Of a DNA stretch of 38,732 bases, positions 16,404 through 24,718 are shown piece after piece. The stretch comes from Bradyrhizobium hipponense (GTDB lineage: Bacteria; Pseudomonadota; Alphaproteobacteria; Rhizobiales; Xanthobacteraceae): contig NZ_VSTH01000077.1 of assembly GCF_008123965.1 (NCBI RefSeq), forward strand, positions 1 through 38,732. The letters are read 5' to 3'. How positions within the stretch are numbered: the first letter of the stretch is position 1; every line of letters starts with the position of its first letter. The notes beneath the pieces are model-generated. The model worked only from the letters and a program-made list of their open reading frames with translations. It did no database searches and was not told where the DNA came from. Both the position numbers and the translations under genes were made by a program.

Positions 16404-18222
16404 CCTTCGACCACCAGCTCTCCGGAAGGTAGCCGGACAGCGCGGTTGCCTTTGGCCGTTCTATCCGATTCCAGCGCGCGATCCATTGCTCCGATACGTT
16501 AAACAGGGGGATTGTGTAGAAGCCGGCGATCAAAGCCCTGTCGAGCGCCCGCACCGCCGAGACGAAGTCCGTATGATCACGGGCCTCGAGCAGGGCTGCG
16601 ATCATGGCATCGACCGCCGGATCTTTGGCGCCCATGTAGTTGCGGGTGCCCGGATTGTCGGCGGCGTCGCTGCCCCAATAGAAATATTGCTCGTTGCCGG
16701 GCGACAGCGACTGGTCCCAGCGGTTCTGGATCATGTCGAATTCGTAGCCGAGCCGGCGCTGGTCGAACTGCACGGGATCGACCGAGCGCACGGTCGGCGC
16801 GATGCCGGCCCGCTTGAGATCGCGCTGGAAGGCGAGCGCGATGCGTTCCTGATCGCGGGTCGTCACCAAAATCTCGAAAGTGAGGGGGGCCTTGGTGGCG
16901 CGGTTGCGCAGCACGGTGCCGTCGAGATCGTAGCCGGCCTCGGACAGAAGTTTCAGCGCGGCGCGGAGCGTCGTTCGGTCGCGCCCCGAGCCGTCGGTCA
17001 TCGGCAGACGGTAGCTGCCGTCCAGGATGTCGGGCGGGATCTGCGCTGCAAAGGGCCGTAGCAGTTCGCGCTCGCGCGCATCGGCAGGATGGCCATAGGC
17101 CGACAGGTCCGAGCCGGCGAAATAGCCGGCCACGCGCGAATATAGCCCGAAGAAGTAGTTGCGATTGATCAGTTCGAAGTCGAACAAAAGCGTCAGCGCC
17201 TGGCGCACGCGGATGTCAGCGAAGATCGGACGCCTTGTATTGAACACCAGGAATTCCGAGGGCTGCGGCATGCCCGGCTTGATGGTATCGCGGATCACTT
17301 CGCCGCTCTTCGCCGCCGGAAAATCGTAGCCCTCGTGCCAGCGCAGCGGTTCGTTCTCGACGCGGAAATCATAGAGGCCGCGCTTGAAGGCTTCGAATTG
17401 GCCGTTGGCCTCGCGAAAATAGTCGAGCCGGATCTCGTCGAAATTGTAGAGGCCGCGATTGATCGGCAGGTCGCGGCCCCAATAATCGGGATTGCGGGTC
17501 AATGTCACGCTGGCACCGGGCTTCACGGCCGTCACGCGATAGGGACCCGAGCCGATCGGGCCCGCCAGTGTCGTCTCCTCGAAGGTTGCGACATCGACCG
17601 CGTGCTTCGGCAGGATCGGCATCAAGCCCAGGATCAGCGGCAATTCCCGGTCATTGGCGCCGGTGAGGTCGAAGCGAACGGTGAGGGGATCGAGCGCCTC
17701 GAGCTTGGTGACCTTGGAATAATACTGCCGGTGGTTCGGGCGGCCGTGGTCACGCAGCAGCTGCCAGGAGAACAGGACGTCCTCGGCGAGCACCGGCTTG
17801 CCGTCGGAGAAGCGGGCGCGGGGATCGAGGCGGAAGGTGACGAAGGTCCGCTCGTCGTCGGTCTCGACCGATTTGGCGAGGAGGCCATAAAGCGTGAACG
17901 GCTCGTCATTGCCGCGCGCCAGCAGGCTCTCGACCACGTAGCTCCGGATCTGCTGCACGGCCAGTCCCTTGACGATGAACGGATTGAGGCTGTCAAAGGT
18001 GCCGAGCATGCCCCAGGTCAGCCGCCCGCCCTTGGGCGCGTCGGGATTGGCGTAGGGCATGTGGCTGAAATCGGCAGGGAGCGCCGGCTTGCCGTGCATG
18101 GCGATGGCATGGGCCTCCTCGGCCTGCGCCCCGCTGGCCGACAGCGCGATGGCCAGGACAAACGTGAAGGCAAACGCGAGGCGGACGCCGGGGCCCTCGA
18201 AAAGGCGCTGGAACATGAACAT
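16375..18222 (-). CDS. Family 5 extracellular solute-binding protein (YejA/oligopeptide type)
   Basis: This is a periplasmic binding protein of about 615 residues for an ABC importer of peptides or similar solutes. An N-terminal signal peptide (to about residue 35, ...ALSASGAQA) precedes the mature start EEAHAIAMHG. Family 5 hallmarks include the DSLNPFIVKG segment, FRLDPRARFSDGKPVLAEDVLFSW (in two parts) and GSGPYRVTAVKPG. The opening HGKPALPADFSHMPYANPDAPKGG resembles YejA. The start is the ATG at 18222 or the ATG two codons later at 18216. No permease or ATPase gene adjoins it; instead it overlaps or abuts a ligase-like gene. It is therefore an orphan binding protein in this window. Confidence 0.88.
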   Translation of the reverse strand: MFMFQRLFEGPGVRLAFAFTFVLAIALSASGAQAEEAHAIAMHGKPALPADFSHMPYANPDAPKGGRLTWGMLGTFDSLNPFIVKGLAVQQIRSYVVESLLARGNDEPFTLYGLLAKSVETDDERTFVTFRLDPRARFSDGKPVLAEDVLFSWQLLRDHGRPNHRQYYSKVTKLEALDPLTVRFDLTGANDRELPLILGLMPILPKHAVDVATFEETTLAGPIGSGPYRVTAVKPGASVTLTRNPDYWGRDLPINRGLYNFDEIRLDYFREANGQFEAFKRGLYDFRVENEPLRWHEGYDFPAAKSGEVIRDTIKPGMPQPSEFLVFNTRRPIFADIRVRQALTLLFDFELINRNYFFGLYSRVAGYFAGSDLSAYGHPADARERELLRPFAAQIPPDILDGSYRLPMTDGSGRDRTTLRAALKLLSEAGYDLDGTVLRNRATKAPLTFEILVTTRDQERIALAFQRDLKRAGIAPTVRSVDPVQFDQRRLGYEFDMIQNRWDQSLSPGNEQYFYWGSDAADNPGTRNYMGAKDPAVDAMIAALLEARDHTDFVSAVRALDRALIAGFYTIPLFNVSEQWIARWNRIERPKATALSGYLPESWWSKGEPKASQAK

Positions 18223-18482
18223 CGGCACACGTTGATTCGAGGAGCGGCGGGTCTGAATCCTATCACAGGGAATTTCGCGGAGGTCAGGCCCTGATGCGGC
18301 CAAAGATGGTTGTCGGCATTGATCTTTTCGTCGGCCACGCTATGAAGGCGGGCAATCGCGCAAGTGCGCCGAGCCCGTCACTTATCCGCCTCAATTGACG
18401 GGGAGAGAGCCGCGCCCAAAGCGGCTAGGTTCGGCGCTTCGGAGCGGTTCGGGCGCTTCCCGTTCAGAAAGGGTTTTCCGCA

Positions 18483-19295
18483 ATGAATTTCCGTTACTTG
18501 GCCGCGTCCGTCCGGCCGCGCGGGCGACTTCTCGCCCTGTTGACGGCGACGGCGTTGGCCGTTCCTGTTGCTGCTGAGGCGCAGACTCCAGCGCCGGCTC
18601 CTGGCACGCCCAAGGCGGCGCCGAAAGCCGCGCCGAAGGCCGCCCCCAAGGCTCCGGCGCCCGCCCAGACGCCCCAGGCCCAGCAGGCCCCCGCTCAAGG
18701 CGCTCCGGCGCAGCAGGGCGCGGCTCAGCCGGCGGATCAGCAGATCCAGCTGATCTACGCCCCCTGGACCAAGTTCTGCCTCAAGGGCCAGGACGCTAAC
18801 GCCAAGCAGGTCTGCTTCACGGGCAAGGACGGCCGCATCGAATCGGGTCAGCCGGTCATCGCGGCTGTGATCATCGAGCCGGAAGGCGAGCCCAAGAAGA
18901 TCCTGCGCGTGACGCTGCCGCTCGGCATGCAGCTCGTGCACGGCACCCGTATCATCGTCGACAGCAATGCGCCGCTGCAGAGCCCCTATGTGATCTGCTT
19001 CCAGAACGGCTGCATGTCGGACTACGAGGCGACGCCCGAGCTTCTCGCCAACATGAAGAAGGGCCAGAACCTCGTGGTGCAGGCGATCAACGCCAACGGC
19101 GCACCGCTGACCTTGCCGCTGCCGCTCGCCGGCGAATTCCAGAAGGCCTATGACGGTCCGCCGACCGACCCGAAGGTGTTCGAGGAAACCCAGAAGAAGC
19201 TTCAGGAAGAGCTTCAGAAGAAGGCCGACGAGCAGCGCAAGAAGCTCGAGCAGCAGAGTGGTGCGCCTGGCGCCGCTCCCGCCGGTCAGAAGTAA
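18483..19295 (+). CDS. Secreted IalB-family (invasion-associated locus B) protein
   Basis: This is a 270-residue exported protein. A signal peptide (cleavage likely after Ala33, ...VPVAAEA) leads to an Ala/Pro/Lys/Gln-rich stretch with tandem APKAAPKAAPKAAP repeats (about 41-86). The globular IalB domain follows (about 87-225), with WTKFCLKG, KQVCFTGKDGR, LPLGMQLVHGTRI and VICFQNGCMSDY. Its four cysteines suggest two disulphides in the periplasm. The C-terminus is a short charged coiled coil (EETQKKLQEELQKKADEQRK) and a Pro/Ala tail. Relatives are named for Bartonella IalB; in rhizobia the role is unproven. The ATG at 18483 begins the signal peptide directly, and the gene ends at a strong terminator. 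Confidence 0.85.
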   Translation: MNFRYLAASVRPRGRLLALLTATALAVPVAAEAQTPAPAPGTPKAAPKAAPKAAPKAPAPAQTPQAQQAPAQGAPAQQGAAQPADQQIQLIYAPWTKFCLKGQDANAKQVCFTGKDGRIESGQPVIAAVIIEPEGEPKKILRVTLPLGMQLVHGTRIIVDSNAPLQSPYVICFQNGCMSDYEATPELLANMKKGQNLVVQAINANGAPLTLPLPLAGEFQKAYDGPPTDPKVFEETQKKLQEELQKKADEQRKKLEQQSGAPGAAPAGQK

Positions 19296-19316
19296 TCGGG
19301 CCAAATCCCGAACATG

Positions 19317-19347
19317 AAAAAGGCGCTCACCTCGAGCGCCTTTTTTT
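19317..19347. terminator. Bidirectional intrinsic terminator between ialB and hspQ
   Basis: Stem GGCGCTC (19322-19328) pairs with GAGCGCC (19334-19340) around a 5-nt loop. It is flanked by AAAAA before and TTTTTTT after, so it can work on both strands. It ends ialB and probably the convergent hspQ transcript, which stops at 19372. Confidence 0.9.
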
Positions 19348-19371
19348 GCTGACCGCTTGCTGGCGGCGAAT

Positions 19372-19704
19372 TCAGTTCAACGACGGATTGCGCGGCCGAT
19401 ACCCGCCGCCCTTGTCCTTGATGAAAATCTCGGCGACCTGGGAATGACGGATCGGCTCGCCGGATTCGTCCGGCAGCAGGTTCTGCTCGGAGACATAGGC
19501 AACGTATTCCGACTCAGCGTTCTCCGCGAGCAGGTGATAGAACGGCTGATCCTTGTGGGGCCGCGCCTCCTCGGGGATCGACAGCCACCATTCCTCGGTG
19601 TTGTTGAATTCCGGATCGATGTCGAAGATCACGCCCCGGAACGAGAAGATCCGGTGGCGCACGACCTGTCCGATCTGGAATTTGGCGGTCCGCGCTTTAA
19701 TCAT
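19372..19704 (-). CDS. hspQ: Heat shock protein HspQ (YccV-like)
   Basis: This 110-residue protein matches the HspQ/YccV family over nearly all its length. It opens AKFQIGQVVRHRIFSFRGVIFDIDPEF, then has NNTEEWWLSIPEEARPHKDQPFYHLL and VAYVSEQNLLPDESGEPIRHSQV. In enterobacteria HspQ is a small stress protein reported to bind hemimethylated DNA and to act as a Lon substrate and enhancer; which applies here is unknown. The ATG at 19704 is preceded by GACGGGGA as a plausible ribosome site. I do not see an obvious heat-shock promoter. It is divergent from the AEC transporter gene. Confidence 0.93.
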   Translation of the reverse strand: MIKARTAKFQIGQVVRHRIFSFRGVIFDIDPEFNNTEEWWLSIPEEARPHKDQPFYHLLAENAESEYVAYVSEQNLLPDESGEPIRHSQVAEIFIKDKGGGYRPRNPSLN

Positions 19705-19810
19705 TCCCCGTCGATAGACCAGGATTGTGGCCGATGCTAGTGGCCTGAATTGGAATTAACCTTCGCTTAAGGGGCGGATAGCCCCCAGGTCCTCAGAAAA
19801 CACTTCATCA

Positions 19811-20764
19811 ATGGTCGATATCCTCAATCTGGCCCTACCTTATTTTGGCCTGATCTTCGTCGGTTTTGCCTGCGGCAAGGTCAAGTCGTTGCCGGAATCG
19901 GGCTTGGCCTGGATGAACTTCTTCCTGCTCTACGTGTCGCTGCCGGCGCTGCTGTTTGCGATCATGTCGAAGACGCCGTTTTCGGAGCTGAACAACCCGC
20001 CGTTCCTGGTTGCGACCACGCTGTCGACGGTTGCGGCGTTCACCCTCGCGCTCGTCCTCGGCAAGGTTCTTGGCCGGCTGTCGCTGCGCGAGGCGACGCT
20101 CGCCGGCCTGTCCGGCGGCTACGGCAATATCGGCTACATGGGACCGGGGCTGGCGCTTGCCGTGCTCGGAGCGAAGGCCTCGGCCCCGACGGCACTGATC
20201 TTCTGCTGCGACAGCATCTTCCTGTTCACGATCGTGCCGCTCCTGATCGAGCTTTCCGACCGCGACCATCCCTCGCTGGTGCACGCCTTCGGCGTCGTGC
20301 TGAAGCAGATCGTGCTCAACCCGCTGATCATGTCGGCCTGCTTTGGCGCGGCGGTCGCGGCGCTGCATATCGAATTGCCGGTCGCGCTCGACCGCACCAT
20401 CACCTTCCTCCAGAACGCGGCGGCTCCAACCGCGCTGTTCGTGCTCGGCGTGACGGTGGCGCTGCGCCCGTTCGATCGCGTGCCCTGGGAAGTGCCGGGC
20501 GTGATCGCGGTCAAGCTCGTGATCCATCCACTCACGGCGTTCGGCCTGATGCTGGCATTCGGCCCGTTCGCGCAGCCTTGGGCCGCGACCGCGGTGCTGA
20601 TGGCCTCGCTGCCGCCGGCGCTGAACGTGTTCGTGATCGCCCGGCAGAACGATGCCTGGATCGAATCCGCCTCCGTCGCCGTGCTGCTCGGGACTTTTGC
20701 GTCCGTGGTCACGCTGACGAGCGTGATGTGGTTGCTCCAGAGCGGCCGGCTGGCGTTTCCCTGA
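19811..20764 (+). CDS. AEC (auxin efflux carrier) family transporter
   Basis: This is a 317-residue inner-membrane protein with about ten hydrophobic spans in two groups of five, as is usual for the AEC family within the bile/arsenite/riboflavin superfamily. Typical features are LALPYFGLIFVGFACGK at the start, the glycine-rich GLSGGYGNIGYMGPGLAL loop in the first half and ASLPPALNVFVIARQ in the second. The family exports or imports small organic acids or other anions, but the substrate cannot be told. The ATG at 19811 has no clear Shine-Dalgarno (AACACTTCATCA upstream). It is transcribed away from hspQ and runs toward the convergent UbiH-like gene 23 bp beyond its stop. Confidence 0.9.
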   Translation: MVDILNLALPYFGLIFVGFACGKVKSLPESGLAWMNFFLLYVSLPALLFAIMSKTPFSELNNPPFLVATTLSTVAAFTLALVLGKVLGRLSLREATLAGLSGGYGNIGYMGPGLALAVLGAKASAPTALIFCCDSIFLFTIVPLLIELSDRDHPSLVHAFGVVLKQIVLNPLIMSACFGAAVAALHIELPVALDRTITFLQNAAAPTALFVLGVTVALRPFDRVPWEVPGVIAVKLVIHPLTAFGLMLAFGPFAQPWAATAVLMASLPPALNVFVIARQNDAWIESASVAVLLGTFASVVTLTSVMWLLQSGRLAFP

Positions 20765-20787
20765 GCGCGCGCTTTACCTTCGCCAGA

Positions 20788-21972
20788 TTACCTTCGCCAA
20801 GTCGGCGTCAGCCCCTCGCGCATGGCGAAGCGGCGGAGCGGGCCGATGGCGCCGAGCAGGTGCATGCCGATGGCACGAACCGGCTGGAGCGGCAGGAAAT
20901 CGTTGAGCAGGGAGCGGTTGGCGATATCGATCGCAAACGTCCGGCTCAAGATGTCCGGCCGCCGCGCCCGATCGTAGCGCCTGAGCACGTCGGGGGCCCC
21001 GGGATCGCAACCGGCGGCGACGGTTTCGCCTGCGAGTCTGGCAATATCGGCGGCATCCCGCAGGCCGAGATTGAGGCCCTGGGCGCCGATCGGAGGAACC
21101 ACATGGGCGGCTTCGCCGACCAGCGCGATGCGGTCCCGGGCGAAGGATTTGGGCCGCTCGATCGCCAGCGGGAACAGGTGGCGTCCCGGCTCGACCGTCA
21201 TACGCCCCAAAATGGAATGTGACTGCTTCTCGATCGCAGCGGACAGCTCCGCGTCGCTTAAGCCGCGCAGCCGTTCGGCCTCTGCGGGCGCCGCGACCCA
21301 GACGATGCTGGAGCGGTCGCCGGGCAGGGGCACGAACACGCAGGGACCGTGCGGCGTGTGGAATTCGGTCGAGACGTTGCGATGCGGCCGCACGTGGCTG
21401 ACGTTGAAGGTCAGCGCGGTCTGCGTCAGGTCGCGCCGCGTCACCAAGATGCCGGCGGCCTCGCGGCACAGCGAATGGCGGCCGTCGGCGCCGACCACCA
21501 GCCGGGCCGAGAGGAATTTTCCGGACGCCGTGCCGATCGCGACGTCGTCGGCTTCCATCACGACGGCCTCGGCCTCGTCGTCGAAACGGACGAGGCCCGG
21601 CAATTCAGCCGCGCGGGCTTCCAGGGCCATCATCAGCGAGCGGTTGTCGATGTTGTAGCCGAAGGCGTCGAGATCGATTTCGTGACAGGAGAACCGCACC
21701 TCCGGCGCCCGGAACAGCCGCCCGGTGTCGTCGACGAGGCGCATGACTTCGAGCGCGGCGGCCTTGTCCTTGCAGCGCGGCCAGACGTCGAGCGTCTCCA
21801 GCAGCCCGACGGAGGCGCCAAGCAGCGCGGTGGTGCGGTTGTCGGCATAGGGCAGGCGCCGCGCCACCAGCGCGGTCCGGGCGCCGGCTTGCGCCAGCGC
21901 GATGGCCGCCGCAAGGCCAGCTGGTCCGCCGCCGATCACGGCTGCGTCAAAGAGCGTCGATACGTCTGTCAT
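20788..21972 (-). CDS. UbiH/UbiF/VisC/Coq6-type FAD-dependent hydroxylase
   Basis: This is a 394-residue flavoprotein monooxygenase. The N-terminal dinucleotide fold is AAVIGGGPAGLAAAIALAQAG. The second FAD region is RIALVGEAAHVVPPIGAQGL followed by NLGLRDAADIARL, and VVGADGRHSLCREAAGI supplies the conserved GADG motif. These are features of ubiquinone-ring hydroxylases (UbiH/UbiF/UbiI group); which ring carbon it acts on cannot be assigned. I choose the ATG at 21972 (MTDVSTLFDAAVIGGG) because earlier in-frame starts extend into the divergent pcs promoter region. A ubiquinone biosynthetic role fits the family but is not supported by neighbours here. Confidence 0.85.
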   Translation of the reverse strand: MTDVSTLFDAAVIGGGPAGLAAAIALAQAGARTALVARRLPYADNRTTALLGASVGLLETLDVWPRCKDKAAALEVMRLVDDTGRLFRAPEVRFSCHEIDLDAFGYNIDNRSLMMALEARAAELPGLVRFDDEAEAVVMEADDVAIGTASGKFLSARLVVGADGRHSLCREAAGILVTRRDLTQTALTFNVSHVRPHRNVSTEFHTPHGPCVFVPLPGDRSSIVWVAAPAEAERLRGLSDAELSAAIEKQSHSILGRMTVEPGRHLFPLAIERPKSFARDRIALVGEAAHVVPPIGAQGLNLGLRDAADIARLAGETVAAGCDPGAPDVLRRYDRARRPDILSRTFAIDIANRSLLNDFLPLQPVRAIGMHLLGAIGPLRRFAMREGLTPTWRR

Positions 21973-22100
21973 GGAACGACAATTGACACGCTCCACGGCA
22001 AATTCAAGCCCGCTGATTTTGCCTGATTTTATGACGAATTGTGCGACCGAGCGCCGCAATGGCGGATGTGCAAACCGGTGTCATTCTGATAGCAGGAGCC

Positions 22101-22826
22101 ATGGACAGCCAAGAGGATTCCCTGAAGCCGACGCCTGCGATCCGCGCCGCGGCCTTCTCGGTGCACATCTTCACCGCTTTCGGCGCGGCGATCGCGCTGC
22201 TGGCGATGCTGGAGGCCGTGCGCGAGCACTGGGCGGCGATGTTTCTGTGGCTGGGCATGGCGCTGATCATCGATGCGATCGACGGTCCGATCGCGCGCCG
22301 GCTCGACGTCAAGAACGTGCAGCCAAACTGGTCGGGCGAAGTGCTCGATCTCGTCGTCGACTTCGTCACCTATGTCTTCGTGCCGGCCTACGCCATCGTG
22401 GCGAGCGGTCTGCTGCTGCCGGTCGCGGCGCCTCTGCTCGGCGTCGCCATCATCGTCACCAGCGCGCTTTATTTCGCCGATCTGCGCATGAAGGCGGACG
22501 ACAATCATTTTCGCGGGTTTCCGGCACTGTGGAATGCGGCGGCGTTCTATCTGTTTCTGCTGCACTGGCCGCCGCTGCTGTCCACTCTGCTGGTCGCAGC
22601 GCTGGTGGTGCTGACTTTCGTGCCGTTCCATGTGCTGCATCCGGTGCGCGTGGTGCGGCTGCGCTGGCTGACGATGTCGCTCATCGCGATCTGGGCGCTG
22701 CTCGGGCTCTACGCGCTGAAGATGGACTTTCACGTCGGCACGACCGTCACCGTGGCGCTCTGCGCGATCGCGCTCTGGATCGTCTTCAGCGACGCATTGA
22801 TCCGGTTCGTAAGATCCTTCGCGTGA
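22101..22826 (+). CDS. pcs: Phosphatidylcholine synthase Pcs (CDP-alcohol phosphatidyltransferase)
   Basis: Pcs condenses CDP-diacylglycerol with free choline to make phosphatidylcholine in the inner membrane, a pathway typical of rhizobia and other host-associated bacteria. The catalytic motif is at DGPIAR, then 12 residues, then GEVLDLVVD. This is the Pcs variant of the CDP-alcohol signature, with a longer gap than in other family members. About eight hydrophobic spans are visible. The length of 241 residues from the ATG at 22101 is normal. That start has AGGAG only 2 nt away, so ATG 22059 remains possible (14 residues longer). The TGA overlaps the terC ATG by one base. Confidence 0.88.
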   Translation: MDSQEDSLKPTPAIRAAAFSVHIFTAFGAAIALLAMLEAVREHWAAMFLWLGMALIIDAIDGPIARRLDVKNVQPNWSGEVLDLVVDFVTYVFVPAYAIVASGLLLPVAAPLLGVAIIVTSALYFADLRMKADDNHFRGFPALWNAAAFYLFLLHWPPLLSTLLVAALVVLTFVPFHVLHPVRVVRLRWLTMSLIAIWALLGLYALKMDFHVGTTVTVALCAIALWIVFSDALIRFVRSFA

Positions 22827-23548
22827 TGCATCTGCTCACCAGCCCCGAAGCCTGGGCCGCGCTGCTCACCTTGACGTCGCTCGAGATCGTGCTCGGAATC
22901 GACAACGTCATCTTCCTGTCGGTGATCGTCTCGCGCATTCCCGAGAAGCAGGCAAATCGCGTCCGCCAGATCGGGCTGGCGCTGGCGCTGGTATTCCGCA
23001 TCATCCTCCTTAGCGTGCTGGTCTGGCTGATCGGCCTGACCGCGCCGGTGTTTTCGTTCGGCGGTTACGACTTCTCCTGGCGCGATCTCATCCTGATCGG
23101 CGGCGGCCTGTTCCTGATCGCGAAAGCGACCCACGAGATCCATGCCGAGGTCGACGCGGGCGATGAGGACGGTGAGGGTGCCCCTGGCCGCAACGCCTTC
23201 TTCTGGGTGATTGTGCAGATCATCGTCATCGACATCGTGTTCTCGCTGGACTCGATCATCACCGCGATCGGCATGGCCCAGGACATCGAGATCATGATAG
23301 CGGCCGTCGTGATCGCCTGCCTGATCATGTACATTTCCTCTGGTCCCGTGTCGCGATTCGTCGCGGAGCATCCGACCACCAAGATGCTGGCGCTGGCGTT
23401 TTTGGTGCTGATCGGGGTCGCGCTGGTCGCGGACGGATTCCAATTCCACATTCCGCGCGGCTACATCTATTTCGCGATTGCGTTCTCGGCTGCGGTCGAG
23501 TTCTTCAACGTGCTGGCGAAGCGAAACCGCAGGAAAGCCGCCAAATAG
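22826..23548 (+). CDS. TerC family integral membrane protein
   Basis: This is a 240-residue membrane protein of the TerC/Alx family, linked in other bacteria to manganese export and tellurite resistance. It has about seven spans. The conserved acidic membrane motifs are visible: TSLEIVLGIDNVIFLSVIVS in span 1 and DIVFSLDSIITAIGMAQD in a later span, with their paired Asp residues. A hydrophilic loop, EIHAEVDAGDEDGEG, separates the two halves. The ATG at 22826 overlaps the pcs TGA (TGATG), implying coupled translation. I see no yybP-ykoY-like manganese riboswitch upstream, as the gene lies inside the operon. Confidence 0.9.
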   Translation: MHLLTSPEAWAALLTLTSLEIVLGIDNVIFLSVIVSRIPEKQANRVRQIGLALALVFRIILLSVLVWLIGLTAPVFSFGGYDFSWRDLILIGGGLFLIAKATHEIHAEVDAGDEDGEGAPGRNAFFWVIVQIIVIDIVFSLDSIITAIGMAQDIEIMIAAVVIACLIMYISSGPVSRFVAEHPTTKMLALAFLVLIGVALVADGFQFHIPRGYIYFAIAFSAAVEFFNVLAKRNRRKAAK

Positions 23549-23640
23549 TTCGGTTCCTGCGTTCAGTGCTGGCGTCGAGTTGACAAGGCGGGCGCGATGT
23601 CTTTCGCTCATCCGCGAGAAGACCGAGAGGAGGTCAAACG

Positions 23641-24615
23641 ATGACCAAAGCCGTCCGTGTGCACAAGGTCGGAGGCCCCGAGGCCCTGGTCTATGAGAGC
23701 GTCGATGTGCCTGCGCCTGCTACCGGCGAGGTGCGCATCCGCCAGCATGCGGTCGGGCTGAACTTCATCGACGTCTATTATCGCACCGGGCTCTACAAGG
23801 CGCCGGGGCTGCCTTTTATCGCCGGCAACGAAGCCGCGGGCGAGGTCGTCGCGGTCGGACCGGGCGTCACGAATTTTCATCCCGGCGACCGCGTCGCCTA
23901 TTATCACAATCTCGGCGCCTATGCGGGCGAGCGCAACATTCCCTTGGAGCGGCTGGTCAAGCTGCCCGACCACATCACCTACGAGCAGGGCGCCGTGCTG
24001 ATGCTCAAGGGGCTCACGGTCTGGTATCTCCTGCACAAGACATTCAAGGTCGAGCCGCATCACCGCGTGCTGATCCACGCCGCGGCTGGCGGCATCGGCC
24101 TGCTTGCCTGCCAGTGGGCGAGGGCGATGGGCGCTCATGTGATCGGCACGGTCGGCTCGCGCGAGAAGGCCGAGCTCGCCGAGGCCAATGGCTGCGATCA
24201 CGTTATCCTCTACAACGAGGAAGACTTTGTCGCACGCGTAAAACAGATCAGCCGCAACGAGGGCTGCGACGTCGTCTATGACGGCGTCGGCAAGTCGACA
24301 TTCCCGGGCTCGCTGTCCTGCCTGAAGCCGCGCGGCATGTTCGTCTCCTTCGGCAATGCCTCCGGGCCCGTGCCGCCGTTCTCGATCGCCGAGCTCAACA
24401 ATCACGGCTCGCTGTTTGCGACACGGCCGAAGCTCAACGACTACATCGGCAAGCGCTCGGAGCTGCTGGAAGGCGCCGATACGCTGTTCGCTGCCGTCAT
24501 CAACGGCAAGCTGCACGTGCCGATCAACCATGCCTACGCGCTGAAGGACGCCGCCAAGGCGCATATCGATCTCGAAAGCCGCAAGACCACGGGCGCGTCG
24601 ATCCTGAAGCCATAG
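23641..24615 (+). CDS. NADPH:quinone oxidoreductase (zinc-independent MDR family)
   Basis: This is a 324-residue medium-chain reductase of the quinone oxidoreductase (Qor) type. It opens MTKAVRVHKVGGPEALVYESVD in the usual way, with VGLNFIDVYYRTGLYKAPGLPFIAGNE in two consecutive pieces. The NADPH fold has AAAGGIGLLACQWARAMGAH and VIGTVGSREKAELA. The structural zinc cysteines of alcohol dehydrogenases are absent. It probably reduces quinones or other electrophiles by hydride transfer in the cytoplasm. The ATG at 23641 is fixed by an almost perfect Shine-Dalgarno, AGGAGGTC at 23628-23635, 5 nt upstream. That suggests strong translation compared with most genes here. Confidence 0.92.
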   Translation: MTKAVRVHKVGGPEALVYESVDVPAPATGEVRIRQHAVGLNFIDVYYRTGLYKAPGLPFIAGNEAAGEVVAVGPGVTNFHPGDRVAYYHNLGAYAGERNIPLERLVKLPDHITYEQGAVLMLKGLTVWYLLHKTFKVEPHHRVLIHAAAGGIGLLACQWARAMGAHVIGTVGSREKAELAEANGCDHVILYNEEDFVARVKQISRNEGCDVVYDGVGKSTFPGSLSCLKPRGMFVSFGNASGPVPPFSIAELNNHGSLFATRPKLNDYIGKRSELLEGADTLFAAVINGKLHVPINHAYALKDAAKAHIDLESRKTTGASILKP

Positions 24616-24624
24616 TTAGTTTCT

Positions 24625-24716
24625 CTCGTCATTGCGAGCGAAGCGAAGCAATCCAGGGCTGCATCCGCAGAAGCAGTCTGGATTGCTTCGTCGCAAGGGC
24701 TCCTCGCAATGACGAG
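24625..24716. repeat. Dispersed palindromic repeat, copy B (perfect 14-bp ends)
   Basis: CTCGTCATTGCGAG (24625-24638) and CTCGCAATGACGAG (24703-24716) are perfect 14-bp inverted ends. Inside, GAAGCAATCCAG and CTGGATTGCTTC form a second long pair. It is clearly related to the copy at 7211-7286. It lies between two convergent genes (3 bp before the end of the aminotransferase gene), where the RNA hairpin may help terminate or protect 3' ends. Confidence 0.88.
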
Positions 24717-24718
24717 GC

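Noticed and set aside
21902..22825. N-terminal extension of the terC frame through the whole of pcs
   Set aside because: The upstream part is an alternative frame of pcs. TerC homology begins at MHLLTSPEAW and the ATG at 22826 overlaps the pcs stop.
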